The position numbers were made by a program, and so were the translations under genes. Source: an uncultured Ignavibacteria bacterium (GTDB taxonomy: Bacteria > Bacteroidota > Ignavibacteria > SZUA-365). Taken from it: a stretch of 64,000 bases of DNA. Position 1 is the first letter of the stretch. Each line of letters starts with the position of its first letter. Shown here piece by piece: positions 23,344 to 31,555 of the stretch. Below the pieces are notes generated by a model that was not told the DNA's origin, searched no databases, and worked only from the letters and a program-made list of their open reading frames with translations. The DNA lies in contig CAJXVM010000003.1 in assembly GCA_913061095.1 (NCBI GenBank), positions 62,001 to 126,000 of the forward strand, written 5' to 3'.

Positions 23344-24744
23344 ATGAGGGCACTATTATGCTTCGTGGCAGCGGGTTTATTGCTCTGCTATCCGGCTCTG
23401 CACGCACAGGACATCGAATCGAGACTCCCCGGCAGTTCACACGGCAATGGTTTCTCAATACTTGACAATTCCAATACGAGCCTGTTCACTGTCCGCGGGA
23501 CAGGGCGCACCGGTATCGGGACGAACAATCCGGAATTCAGGCTAAGTCTGGCCTCGGACGGCGGCATTCTGGCGCGAGGAGTGTGGGGCTCCGGCGTGTC
23601 ACTTCCTTTCACGACCGATGCCGTGATGTTCTGGTATCCGAAAAAAGCAGCGTTTCGGGCCGGGTACAGTTACAGCGGCTGCTGGAACGATGCGGTCGTC
23701 GGAGATTACTCCTTCGCGGGTGGGTATTCGACGAAAGCAAACGGGGTACAATCCACGGCATTCGGGAATACGACAGTGGCAAGCGGTTCCGTCTCCCTTG
23801 CCTGCGGGTGGTGTACGGAAGCCAGCGGCTCGCATTCCACGGCTTTTGGTACAGCGTCGGAGGCAAGCGGGGCTTCGTCGTTTGCCATCGGTGTCAGGCC
23901 AGTCGCCAGCGGAGTCGGCGCCATCGCAATGGGGGGGGATGTGGTCGCAAGCGGACAGTACTCATTTGCGATGGGGCAAGATGTCTCTGCCGCAGGTACC
24001 TGCGCCATCGGAATGGGCAGTCAAACCACATCGAGCGGCTCTTATTCCGTGGCGATCGGTCGCTACGTCTCGACGAATGGACACACGGGAACCATGTATC
24101 TCGGAGACGCGAGTGCAACGTCACTGGGAACCCGGCGGGCATATGGCTCCAATCACTTCTACGCCGTCTTCCACACCGGATTCAGCCTTTTCACAGACAA
24201 GTCAGCGGGAAATACGTACTGCGTGGTCCTGCAGAATCACAGCACCTCGTGGAGTTCCTGTTCCGATTCGACGAAGAAAGAAAATCACCTGCCTGCGGAC
24301 GGGGAATCCGTGCTGCAGCAATTCAGCCGACTGCGACTCGGCAGCTGGAACTTCATAGGGCACGATCCTCACACAGAACGACATTATGGCCCTATCGCAC
24401 AGGAGTGGTATTCCGCTTTCGGTCATGACGGCGTTGGTACGATCGGCTGTGACACGCTTCTTGCCTCGGCAGATGTGGATGGCGTGCTCTGCATCGCGGT
24501 GCAGGCGTTGGAGAAACGTACATCGTCAAATCAAAAATCGATGACCGCGATGAAACAGCAACTCGATATGAAGGACGCCGAAATCGCACGCCTGCAACAC
24601 GAGATGGTGTTGCTGCGGCAGGAGAATTCACTTCGCGATGCACAGTACCGTGAGTTGACTCAGCTCGTGCGCGAACTGCAGCAGGCAGAGACGAAGCAGG
24701 ATCAGCACCAGGCACATCTACTTAATACGGAGGCAGGACAATGA
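23344..24744 (+). CDS. Secreted YadA-like head protein with C-terminal S74 intramolecular chaperone (copy 1)
   Basis: 466 residues. Signal peptide at 1-22 (LCFVAAGLLLCYPALHAQ). Residues about 110-270 are roughly ten head-type repeats of about 14 residues (x-A-x-G-x-x-[ST]-x-A-x-G), the left-handed beta-roll of trimeric autotransporter heads. The C-terminal part (about 310-400) resembles the peptidase S74 chaperone: a Ser-Asp-x-x-x-K-like start in SSCSDSTKKENH, then LRLGSWNFIG, HYGPIAQEWYSAFGHDG and DVDGVLCIAVQALEKRT. A coiled coil follows (about 400-455). S74 domains trimerise and self-cleave in phage fibres. The stop overlaps the next gene (ATGA). Paralog at 26927. Confidence 0.85.
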   Translation: MRALLCFVAAGLLLCYPALHAQDIESRLPGSSHGNGFSILDNSNTSLFTVRGTGRTGIGTNNPEFRLSLASDGGILARGVWGSGVSLPFTTDAVMFWYPKKAAFRAGYSYSGCWNDAVVGDYSFAGGYSTKANGVQSTAFGNTTVASGSVSLACGWCTEASGSHSTAFGTASEASGASSFAIGVRPVASGVGAIAMGGDVVASGQYSFAMGQDVSAAGTCAIGMGSQTTSSGSYSVAIGRYVSTNGHTGTMYLGDASATSLGTRRAYGSNHFYAVFHTGFSLFTDKSAGNTYCVVLQNHSTSWSSCSDSTKKENHLPADGESVLQQFSRLRLGSWNFIGHDPHTERHYGPIAQEWYSAFGHDGVGTIGCDTLLASADVDGVLCIAVQALEKRTSSNQKSMTAMKQQLDMKDAEIARLQHEMVLLRQENSLRDAQYRELTQLVRELQQAETKQDQHQAHLLNTEAGQ

Positions 24745-25538
24745 CAAAGCGAACGATTCTCACGGGCATCCTCGCCCTTCTGCTGGGCATGCTCCTGCCG
24801 AGTATCCTCTCTGCCCAGCGCGGCACCATCACGATTCCCCAAGGTGCATCCATCTCCGTGCCGCAGAGTGCGGTGATCTGCGCCGACACCATCTTCGCGA
24901 ACGGCACCGGTCATGGCACGCTTACCCTTGCCGATCCATCGTGCCTCTGTTCGGGATCGGTGGTCATCCCTGTGGAGATGCTCACCTTCTCCGCCACGCT
25001 GCAGAAAGGCGTGGTTCACCTTGCATGGACAACCGCCACCGAGACAGGTAACTACGGTTTTGAAGTGCAACGCAACATAGACGGAGCGTGGAATACGCTC
25101 GGCTTCGTCGAAGGCAGAGGAACGACCACAAAGGCACATAGCTATCAATTCACAGACAAGCTCCAAGACGTACAACTTGAGACCACCCAACTCCGCTATC
25201 GGTTAAAGCAGATTGATCTCGATGGTCAGTACGAGTACTCGCCCGAGGTTGAGGTGCGTCTGGACGGGACGCTGCCGCAGTTCGCACTCGGAAGCTTCCC
25301 CGCCCCCTGTAACGATCAGATGACGGTGCGGTTGACGGTAGCTGAAACTGAGGCCACCAGCATCCGCCTGCACGACATCGCAGGACATGTTGTGATGATC
25401 ATTGCGCAGGATGCGGTGCTCGCTGCCGGGAGTCACAGTATGATGGTACGCACCGCCGAGGTACCATCGGGTCCGTATCTGCTGGTGGTGGAGAGCCGGG
25501 AAGACAGGCGAACGGAAAAGATTGTAATCAGACACTGA
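24741..25538 (+). CDS. Secreted protein with T9SS type A sorting domain (partner of the head/S74 gene)
   Basis: 265 residues, signal peptide MTKRTILTGILALLLGMLL.. ending SAQ. The N-terminal GTITIPQGASISVPQSAVIC is followed by a beta-sandwich (about 75-170) found in many T9SS cargos (LTFSATLQKGVVHLAWTTAT, YGFEVQRN, YRLKQIDLDGQYEYSPEVEV). The C-terminal type A sorting domain (about 180-265) ends YLLVVESREDRRTEKIVIRH. Translationally coupled to the preceding head/S74 protein, suggesting they act together at the cell surface. A truncated paralog follows the second head gene. Confidence 0.87.
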   Translation: MTKRTILTGILALLLGMLLPSILSAQRGTITIPQGASISVPQSAVICADTIFANGTGHGTLTLADPSCLCSGSVVIPVEMLTFSATLQKGVVHLAWTTATETGNYGFEVQRNIDGAWNTLGFVEGRGTTTKAHSYQFTDKLQDVQLETTQLRYRLKQIDLDGQYEYSPEVEVRLDGTLPQFALGSFPAPCNDQMTVRLTVAETEATSIRLHDIAGHVVMIIAQDAVLAAGSHSMMVRTAEVPSGPYLLVVESREDRRTEKIVIRH

Positions 25539-25547
25539 TTATGAGGA

Positions 25548-25567
25548 GGGGGCGCAAGCCCCCTTTC
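25548..25567 (+). terminator. Terminator after the first T9SS partner gene
   Basis: GGGGGC-GCAA-GCCCCC stem-loop followed by TTTC, 10 bases after the stop codon. Confidence 0.7.
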
Positions 25568-25649
25568 ATGGTTCTTGACCAAATTATCAAGTGAGGATCG
25601 ACGCACATATTTTGTTCCCTCCTATACTCCGGTTCGTATCTCCCACCGT

Positions 25650-25809
25650 ACGTTCTCAACTGATCACCCCGCTGCCGATATTGGCCCATTTGAGCCGGAT
25701 TTCAGCCGTGCGACGCTTGATTCCTGCATACGGATATATTCCGAAACTTCGTATAGACGCAGGACATCCTCTCTGAATTGGTTCGAACTGCCACCCTTTG
25801 CGTCCACCA
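25650..25809. repeat. Dispersed intergenic element, copy A (about 160 bp)
   Basis: Shared with copies B, C and D. Landmarks in order: GATCACCCCGC, CCTGCATACGGATATATTCC, GACGCAGGACATCCTCTCTG, GGTTCGAACTGCC and TTTGCGTCCAC. Followed directly by an intrinsic terminator. The minus strand is open in all full copies and reads GGSSN-x-FREDVL-x-LYE-x-SEYIR. The 3' end resembles a tRNA T-arm/acceptor half but does not fold as one. Confidence 0.85.
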
Positions 25810-25817
25810 CAACGGTA

Positions 25818-25845
25818 AGCCCCCTAATTATGGGGGCTTTTTCGT
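25818..25845 (+). terminator. Terminator following repeat copy A
   Basis: AAGCCCCC-TAATTA-TGGGGGCTT hairpin then TTTCG; also usable on the minus strand. Confidence 0.75.
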
Positions 25846-26028
25846 TTTCCATGGAGTATTGCTTGCCTGGGGGCTGGCAATCCATCTGCTGCAACCAGGC
25901 TCGTGCTGTTGAGATGAGGGCGCCATTCCTTCACTCATGGATTCGGGAATTGACATTATCATGACATATCTGTCCGAGAACTTCCGTTCCTTGAATCAGA
26001 GAATGACAACGCCCGGAGGTTCATTGAT

Positions 26029-26535
26029 ATGTTTCGAGGAACACTGAGTCTGTGTATCGGGATACTTGCGGTCGTCTTCTCTCTCGAGGGGTGCTCCGTC
26101 ATCGGGTATCACACGGGGAAGTGCTGCGACCGTTGGCTGGCAGATAGTGTCTCAATCCCTCCATCCATTGCTCTGCCCGATCTGGAGAAAGGCGATGCAG
26201 TGCAATGCGTGCTGAAGGACAGCAGCCGCATTGGGGGGACGTATGCTGGTACCGGTCTCTGGAGAAACGGAGACAGTCTCCGCTTCCTTGATGGGACAAC
26301 GATCGTACCGATAGTATGGCACAGGGACGGGACAAGCCCTCCAGAAGGAGAGTTCTTCGGCCTGAGGATCCGAACGAATTCAGGAATTAGTGTTGTTGAT
26401 TCGAGAGATATACTCAGCGTCCTGGGTGAAGAAATGCCGACCACCTTCAGGCTCATTCTCACGATCCTCGGTGGATTAATTGATGTGATTGTATCCGTCG
26501 GTGCAGGAATGGGCGGTGCCGCGGGTGCGTACTAA
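26029..26535 (+). CDS. Lipoprotein of unknown function
   Basis: 168 residues. Lipobox SLEGC (Cys about residue 22) after hydrophobic LCIGILAVVFSL. The middle (about 55-130) looks like a small beta-barrel (GDAVQCVLKDSSRIGGTYAG, SLRFLDGTTIVPIVWHRDG). The C-terminal hydrophobic Gly/Ala-rich segment (about 137-168, LILTILGGLIDVIVSVGAG) may be a membrane helix, unusual for a lipoprotein. Ribosome site GGAGG precedes the ATG. It lies between repeat copies A and B in the accessory region. I recognise no family. Confidence 0.7.
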   Translation: MFRGTLSLCIGILAVVFSLEGCSVIGYHTGKCCDRWLADSVSIPPSIALPDLEKGDAVQCVLKDSSRIGGTYAGTGLWRNGDSLRFLDGTTIVPIVWHRDGTSPPEGEFFGLRIRTNSGISVVDSRDILSVLGEEMPTTFRLILTILGGLIDVIVSVGAGMGGAAGAY

Positions 26536-26635
26536 CCATCAATTCGATACTGGCGCCAGTACTTCCTGGGTGTACATTATTGGATTCGCTGTTCGGTTCC
26601 ACACCATCACCAGGTACTGGTTTGGATCCCCCAAA

Positions 26636-26794
26636 GTACATTCTCGGGGGATCACCCCGCAGCCGAAATCGGCCCATTCGGGCCGTTTTTCAACCTTTGG
26701 AGGCTCGATTCCTGCCTACGGATATACTCCGAAAGCTCGTAAAGACACAGTACATCCTCTCTGAACAGGTTCGAACTGCCGCCCTTTGCGTCCA
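26636..26794. repeat. Dispersed intergenic element, copy B
   Basis: Nearly full-length copy of the element at 25650, including GTACATTCTC, GATCACCCCGCAGCCGA, GGATATACTCCGAAAGCTCG and GGTTCGAACTGCCGCCC. No obvious terminator follows this copy. Confidence 0.85.
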
Positions 26795-26847
26795 CAAGTA
26801 CCCCCCCGAATCGCGGATGTATCACCGCTCGGCAACTGCACAAATAC

Positions 26848-26876
26848 TTGACTCTCCCCTCCGGTTATTTTATACT
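26848..26876 (+). promoter_or_regulatory. Promoter of the second head/S74 gene
   Basis: -35 TTGACT (26848-26853), 17-base spacer, -10 TATACT (26871-26876); start codon at 26927. Confidence 0.75.
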
Positions 26877-26926
26877 TTTCAAGTCGATCATGCGTACATC
26901 ATTCCAATTATGAAACGGAGGCCGTC

Positions 26927-28375
26927 ATGACGGTACGGGTTCATTTTCTCATTGCGGCCGCTGTGGCTGCATGTACTCTTTCTTCCCCCGCTCAGGAGAT
27001 CACCGCAACGCTGCCCGGGAGTACGGCGTCACAGGGATTCACCGTGTATGCGAAGGGCGGTGTGAAAAATCTATTCACCACGCGCGGGAATGGACGAGTA
27101 GGTATCGGCACTGCGACGCCCGCGTTCAAGCTCACACTCTTCGATGAGGGGGGGATACTGGCAGTGGGAGATTACAACAGCGGACCACAGCTGCCCAATA
27201 CGGGAAATGGACCACGATTTATCTGGTATCCGCGGAAATCGGCGTTCCGTGCCGGGTATACCGGAGGAACAGAATGGCAAGACCGCAATATCGGCGAACG
27301 CAGTACCGCGCTGGGCAGCTCGACAGAAGCAAGTGGGGACTTTTCTACTGCCCTGGGCGTTGAGACCACTGCCAGCGGATATGGTGCCACCGCAATGGGA
27401 TTTCAAACTACGGCCAGTTCTCAATGGAGCACTGCCATAGGTGATAGAACAACAGCCAGCGGCGAACGAACCACTGCTATGGGATTCGAATCAACCGCCA
27501 GCGCTTCAGATGCCATCGCCATTGGCCATAATGCGACTGCCAGTGGTGTTCGTTCTGTCGCTATGGGCAGTAGCTGCACGGCTTCAGGAATCGAAGCCAC
27601 CGCCATCGGAGGCAACACAACGGCAAGCGGCAACCACGCATTCTCGGCAGGCTATCATACAGCTGCCAGCGGAGTCTCATCTACCGCCATGGGTTCGAGG
27701 GTTTCGACGAATGGGAAATCGGGCTGCTTCATGATTGGAGATGGAGGTACAACAACGATGATGAACTCCACGTATTCCAATCGATTCTATGCGCGCTTCG
27801 ACAATGGATATATCCTCTACACCAAAGCAGACCGCACGACCGCCATGTACGCCTTTGGCGGTGCGACATCATGGAGCTCCGCATCCGACTCGACCTTGAA
27901 GGAACATTTTCACTCAGTAATTGGGGAACGGTTCCTGCGCAGTTTCCGTACTCTTCGTCTCGGCAGCTGGAATTACATCGGTGACGATCAACGTCATTAC
28001 GGCCCGATGGCGCAGGAATGGTTCTCTGCCTTCGGTCACGACGGTATCGGTACGATCGGCAATGATACCACGCTTGCATCCGCTGATGTCGACGGAGTCC
28101 TCTGCATCGCCGTGCAGGCACTCGAGAAACGCACATCGGAGAACATGGATGAGATTGCTTCGGTGCAGGAAAGCGTTGATGCCCTTCGAAAACAGTTGGA
28201 AATGAAGGATGCTGAAATCGCACGCCTGCAAAATGAGATAGCCTCATTGCACCGCGATAACGCACGCCGGGATGCGAAATACCGCGAACTCCTCGGTCTT
28301 GTCCGCAACCTTCAGCGGCAACAGGAAACCAGTCCACAGCACGCCCAGTTCATCGGTTTGGAGGCAGGACAATGA
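26927..28375 (+). CDS. Secreted YadA-like head protein with C-terminal S74 chaperone (copy 2)
   Basis: 482 residues, paralog of 23344-24744. Signal peptide ending SSPAQ; shared N-terminal block LPGSTASQGFTVYAKGG and GNGRVGIGTATPAFKLTL; about eleven head repeats of 14 residues (about 120-275) of the form TTASG-x-x-x-TAMG; S74-like region (WSSASDSTLKEHF, LRLGSWNYIGD, HYGPMAQEWFSAFGHDGIG, DVDGVLCIAVQALEKRT); terminal coiled coil. The C-terminal halves of the two paralogs are far more alike than the head repeats, as expected when the head diverges under selection. Its stop overlaps a broken T9SS partner gene. Confidence 0.85.
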   Translation: MTVRVHFLIAAAVAACTLSSPAQEITATLPGSTASQGFTVYAKGGVKNLFTTRGNGRVGIGTATPAFKLTLFDEGGILAVGDYNSGPQLPNTGNGPRFIWYPRKSAFRAGYTGGTEWQDRNIGERSTALGSSTEASGDFSTALGVETTASGYGATAMGFQTTASSQWSTAIGDRTTASGERTTAMGFESTASASDAIAIGHNATASGVRSVAMGSSCTASGIEATAIGGNTTASGNHAFSAGYHTAASGVSSTAMGSRVSTNGKSGCFMIGDGGTTTMMNSTYSNRFYARFDNGYILYTKADRTTAMYAFGGATSWSSASDSTLKEHFHSVIGERFLRSFRTLRLGSWNYIGDDQRHYGPMAQEWFSAFGHDGIGTIGNDTTLASADVDGVLCIAVQALEKRTSENMDEIASVQESVDALRKQLEMKDAEIARLQNEIASLHRDNARRDAKYRELLGLVRNLQRQQETSPQHAQFIGLEAGQ

Positions 28376-28693
28376 CGAGACGCACGATCATTGCAGGCTT
28401 CTTTGCACTCCTGCTCGGACTCCTGCACCCGCACACTGTCTCCGCGCAACGTGGCACCATCACCATTCCCTCGGGCGCTTCAATATCCGTTCCACAGGGA
28501 GCAACACTCTGCGGCGATACGATCTTTGCCAACGGAACATGAACCGGGGTACCTTCCCACCTTCTGTCGCAGGCTGAAGTATCGCCTCAAGCAGATCGAT
28601 CTCGACGACGGGTACGCGTATTCCCCTGAAGTGGAGGTCCCACGGGATGAACCATTGCCGCGCTTTGCTCTCGAGGGCTTCCCTTCCCCCTGC
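28372..28693 (+). pseudogene. Broken paralog of the T9SS partner gene
   Basis: The frame opens at 28372 (overlapping the head/S74 stop) and encodes a signal peptide plus RGTITIPSGASISVPQGATLC, closely matching 24741-25538. It then stops at TGA after DTIFANGT. A later segment (28573-28690) matches the paralog again (LKYRLKQIDLDDGYAYSPEVEV, FALEGFPSPC). An internal deletion and a stop therefore separate two homologous blocks. Homology ends exactly where repeat copy C begins, so the T9SS sorting tail is missing. Confidence 0.85.
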
Positions 28694-28790
28694 GACGCTC
28701 GATTCCTGCATGCGGATGTAATCCGAAAGTTCTTACTGGCACAGTAGATCCTCCCTGAACCGGTTCGAACTGCCGCCCATTGCGTCCGCG
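28691..28790. repeat. Dispersed intergenic element, copy C (3' about 100 bp)
   Basis: Truncated copy retaining GATTCCTGCATGCGGATG, ATCCGAAAG, GATCCTCCCTGAAC and GGTTCGAACTGCCGCCC. It is fused to the end of the broken T9SS partner gene. A weaker GC hairpin with a T6 run follows at 28801-28825. Confidence 0.8.
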
Positions 28791-28800
28791 ACCACGATCA

Positions 28801-28826
28801 GCCCGCCTTCTGGCGGACTTTTTTCT
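28801..28826 (+). terminator. Terminator following repeat copy C
   Basis: CCGCC-TTCT-GGCGG stem followed by ACTTTTTTC. Confidence 0.65.
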
Positions 28827-28907
28827 CTACTGACATGTCATTCGCTATCTCCTTCCGATGTGACAGGCTTCTGGGATACACATCACAGCACGCTGTTGAG
28901 AAAGAAC

Positions 28908-28936
28908 TTGCGTTGAGTGGGCGCGTGTGATATATT
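28908..28936 (+). promoter_or_regulatory. Promoter of the beta-propeller T9SS gene
   Basis: -35 TTGCGT (28908-28913), 17-base spacer, -10 TATATT (28931-28936). The inverted repeat ATTAGGAT-N7-ATCCTAAT (28934-28956) overlaps the -10 and start site and could be an operator or 5' hairpin. Confidence 0.65.
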
Positions 28937-28991
28937 AGGATACGTCTCATCCTAATTTGACATCCCAAACGACTATCGAAAGGATAGTACC

Positions 28992-31388
28992 ATGAGATAT
29001 GCGTATGCTATACTCCTCATTGTATTCCTGCTGCCTTTCGCCGTGTTCGCCCAGAAACAGTGTGGCGAAGACATTGACGGCGCTGCTGCAGGAGACCTAT
29101 CCGGCTGGGCCATCGCCCTGTCTGCCGACGGCAGCAGAATGGCCGTTGGGGCGCATGCGAATGACGGAAACGGACCCAGTGCAGGCCATGTGCGCGTCTT
29201 CGTGTGGCAGAGTGGTTCTTGGACGCAGCTCGGTGATGATATCGACGGTGAAGAAGCATGGGATGCGTTCGGCTCCTCCGTCGCACTGTCTGCCGCTGGT
29301 AACAGACTCGCTATCGGAGCAATGCATAATGAGGGCGGCGGCGCCATGGCTGGACACGTACGTGTCTACGAGTGGAGGAATGGTCCCTGGACGCAACTCG
29401 GTGATGACATCGATGGCGAAGCGGCCGGTGCCATGGCCGGTCATTCCGTCTCCCTCTCCTCCAACGGTCGCAGGCTTGCCATCGGCGCACCGGGAATCTC
29501 TGAAAACGGTTCCAGCGCCGGTCAGGTGCGGGTCCTTGAGTGGCGGAACGGATCCTGGACGCAGCTTGGCAATCACATCGATGGTGAAGCGGCATTCGAT
29601 AATTCCGGTTCGTCCGTCACTCTTTCTGCCGACGGTGGCAGAATCGCGATCGGAGCACCGGGTAATATCCAGGGTTCCGCTGCCGGTCACGTACGTATGT
29701 ATGAATGGCGAAATGGCTTCTGGACACAACTCGGGAATGATATCGACGGCGAGGCAACAGGTGAAAAGTCCGGGTGCTCCATTGCCCTGTCTTCTGACGG
29801 CGGAAGGCTCGCCGTCGGCGCACCGGAACACTCTGCAAACGATGCCGGCCAGGTGCGGGTATATGAGTGGCGGAGCTCTTCCTGGATTCAGCTAGGCGAA
29901 GACATCGACGGCATATCAGCTGGCGACAATGCCGGCAGATCCGTCGCACTGTCCGGGGACGGTTGCAGGCTTGTGATCGGGGCACCGGGAAACAGCAGGA
30001 ACGGTGCCGGATCCGGCCATGTACGGATCTATGAATGGAGGGATGGTTCCTGGATGCAGCTCGGTGATGACATCAACGGCGAAGCGGCGTACGACCGCTC
30101 CGGATCGTCCGTCGCCCTGTCCATGGATGGCGGCAGACTCGCCGTCGGAGCACCATATAATGAGGGGAACGGTTCCGCATCTGGCCATGTGAGGGTGTAT
30201 CAGCTGCCGGTCCGTACGCAGGACTTCATCCCAGTCCGGCTCGTGGGTTTCAACCACGACCTCGTTGCCGAGGGGAATGGCGGCGACGCGGAGGCGGTCA
30301 CTTCCACGCACTTCGATATGAACAATCCCGGAGGCAACCATGTACTGTACGCGCACTCCTTTCGGTCCGTGCAGTCTGACGGAATTTCCGGTTTGCCGGA
30401 CGATGGTCTGATACGAAGTGCGTCAAGTAACGGTGTGAACTATCAGCTCGTGGACTACGAGGGGAACAATGCTCTCCTGCTCGTGGGAGGCTTAACGGGA
30501 TCACTCACGCTGGAAGAACCGGGCGTTTTCGACCGAATCGCCATTCTCGCCACAAGCGCCGAGGCTGCCTCCACCTTCACTCTCCGGGTGTCGTACAGTG
30601 ATCAGACGACCGAGGATGTGCGCTTCGAAGTGCCCTACTGGTGCGAAGGCAGCGGCTTCGCCATCAAAGGATTCGGACGAGTCAAACGCACGGCGGCCCC
30701 GCTCGTCTACGACGATGGAATCGAGGAGCCGCGACTCTATGACATCCTCCTCGATGTCGATGAGAGCAGGGTGATGACACATCTCCGGTTCATCAAGGAT
30801 TATTCTCGCGGACGCGCGGGCATTTTTGCGGTCTGTGGACTAACCCGCTCCGGTGTTCCCAATGCCCCCATTGCGTTCGATGCCGACCATGTTACTCCTG
30901 CCGGCTTCAATATCCGATGGAAATCCTGCGACCGGGCCACCGCCTACCATATTGACGTTGCCACCGACCGGGAGTTCACCCACCCGCTCCCCGCATATAA
31001 CAACTTACGGTTGGGGAATGTGACCACGCATACGATCAGCGCCGGGGATAACACACTCTACTGTCGGGTACGGGCTGCGAATACTGTCGGACAGAGTGTC
31101 AGTTCGAACACGGTGACCGTGCATCGCGGCACGACCGGTGTGGATCCCGTATCGGCTGACACGTATGCCCTCTACCCGAATCCAACCCGCGGAGTTGTCT
31201 GGATCGCCGGCGATACGCGACCGATCCGGCGACTGCTTCTCACCGACGCGCTCGGGCGCATCCTTCTCGATCGCAGCGATGCTCCTCCAACGACGCGCAT
31301 CGACCTGTCGGATTTCCATCCCGGGATGTACTTCCTCAGCGTCCATGGTACAAGCGGCACGATGCTCAAAACGATCATCAAGCAGTAG
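28992..31388 (+). CDS. Large secreted FG-GAP-like repeat protein with T9SS type A sorting domain
   Basis: 798 residues. Signal peptide ending AVFAQ. Residues about 22-405 hold eight repeats of about 50 residues, each with [IV]-D-G-E-A, S-V-[AS]-L-S-x-[DN]-G-x-R-[LM]-A-[IV]-G-A-P, G-H-V-R-V-Y-E-W-R and SW-x-Q-L-G-[DN]-D. This is a propeller-like repeat seen in surface proteins. A region of beta-rich domains (about 410-620) and a fibronectin-type segment (about 625-715) follow. The last 75 residues are a T9SS sorting domain (YALYPNPTRGVVWIAG ... PGMYFLSVHG ... LKTIIKQ). Likely a surface adhesin or matrix protein; exact ligand unknown. Confidence 0.87.
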   Translation: MRYAYAILLIVFLLPFAVFAQKQCGEDIDGAAAGDLSGWAIALSADGSRMAVGAHANDGNGPSAGHVRVFVWQSGSWTQLGDDIDGEEAWDAFGSSVALSAAGNRLAIGAMHNEGGGAMAGHVRVYEWRNGPWTQLGDDIDGEAAGAMAGHSVSLSSNGRRLAIGAPGISENGSSAGQVRVLEWRNGSWTQLGNHIDGEAAFDNSGSSVTLSADGGRIAIGAPGNIQGSAAGHVRMYEWRNGFWTQLGNDIDGEATGEKSGCSIALSSDGGRLAVGAPEHSANDAGQVRVYEWRSSSWIQLGEDIDGISAGDNAGRSVALSGDGCRLVIGAPGNSRNGAGSGHVRIYEWRDGSWMQLGDDINGEAAYDRSGSSVALSMDGGRLAVGAPYNEGNGSASGHVRVYQLPVRTQDFIPVRLVGFNHDLVAEGNGGDAEAVTSTHFDMNNPGGNHVLYAHSFRSVQSDGISGLPDDGLIRSASSNGVNYQLVDYEGNNALLLVGGLTGSLTLEEPGVFDRIAILATSAEAASTFTLRVSYSDQTTEDVRFEVPYWCEGSGFAIKGFGRVKRTAAPLVYDDGIEEPRLYDILLDVDESRVMTHLRFIKDYSRGRAGIFAVCGLTRSGVPNAPIAFDADHVTPAGFNIRWKSCDRATAYHIDVATDREFTHPLPAYNNLRLGNVTTHTISAGDNTLYCRVRAANTVGQSVSSNTVTVHRGTTGVDPVSADTYALYPNPTRGVVWIAGDTRPIRRLLLTDALGRILLDRSDAPPTTRIDLSDFHPGMYFLSVHGTSGTMLKTIIKQ

Positions 31389-31400
31389 GAAATACGACTC

Positions 31401-31490
31401 GGAATACGGATGTACTCCGAAAGCTCGTACAGATGCAGGACATACTCCCTGAACTGCTTCGAACTGCCGCCCTTTTCGTCAGCGTACAAA
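31401..31490. repeat. Dispersed intergenic element, copy D (3' about 90 bp)
   Basis: Retains GGAATACGGATGTACTCCG, AAAGCTCGTACAGATGCAGG, ACATACTCCCTGAACTGC and TTCGAACTGCCGCCC. It lies just after the repeat protein gene and just before a bidirectional terminator. Confidence 0.8.
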
Positions 31491-31516
31491 AAGCCACCGG
31501 TGTCGGTGGCTCTTTG
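31487..31516. terminator. Bidirectional intrinsic terminator
   Basis: GCCACCG (31493-31499) pairs with CGGTGGC (31504-31510); TCTTTG on the plus side and TTTTTG on the minus side. It separates the converging repeat protein and serpin genes. Confidence 0.85.
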
Positions 31517-31555
31517 CGTATTCAGGTCTGCACGCTCTCGAAGCGGAATATGCTG

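Noticed and set aside
25650-31490. Repeat copies interpreted as tRNA fragments
   Set aside because: GGTTCGAAC and TTTGCGTCCAC look tRNA-like but the flanking bases do not pair as a T stem and no anticodon half is present.
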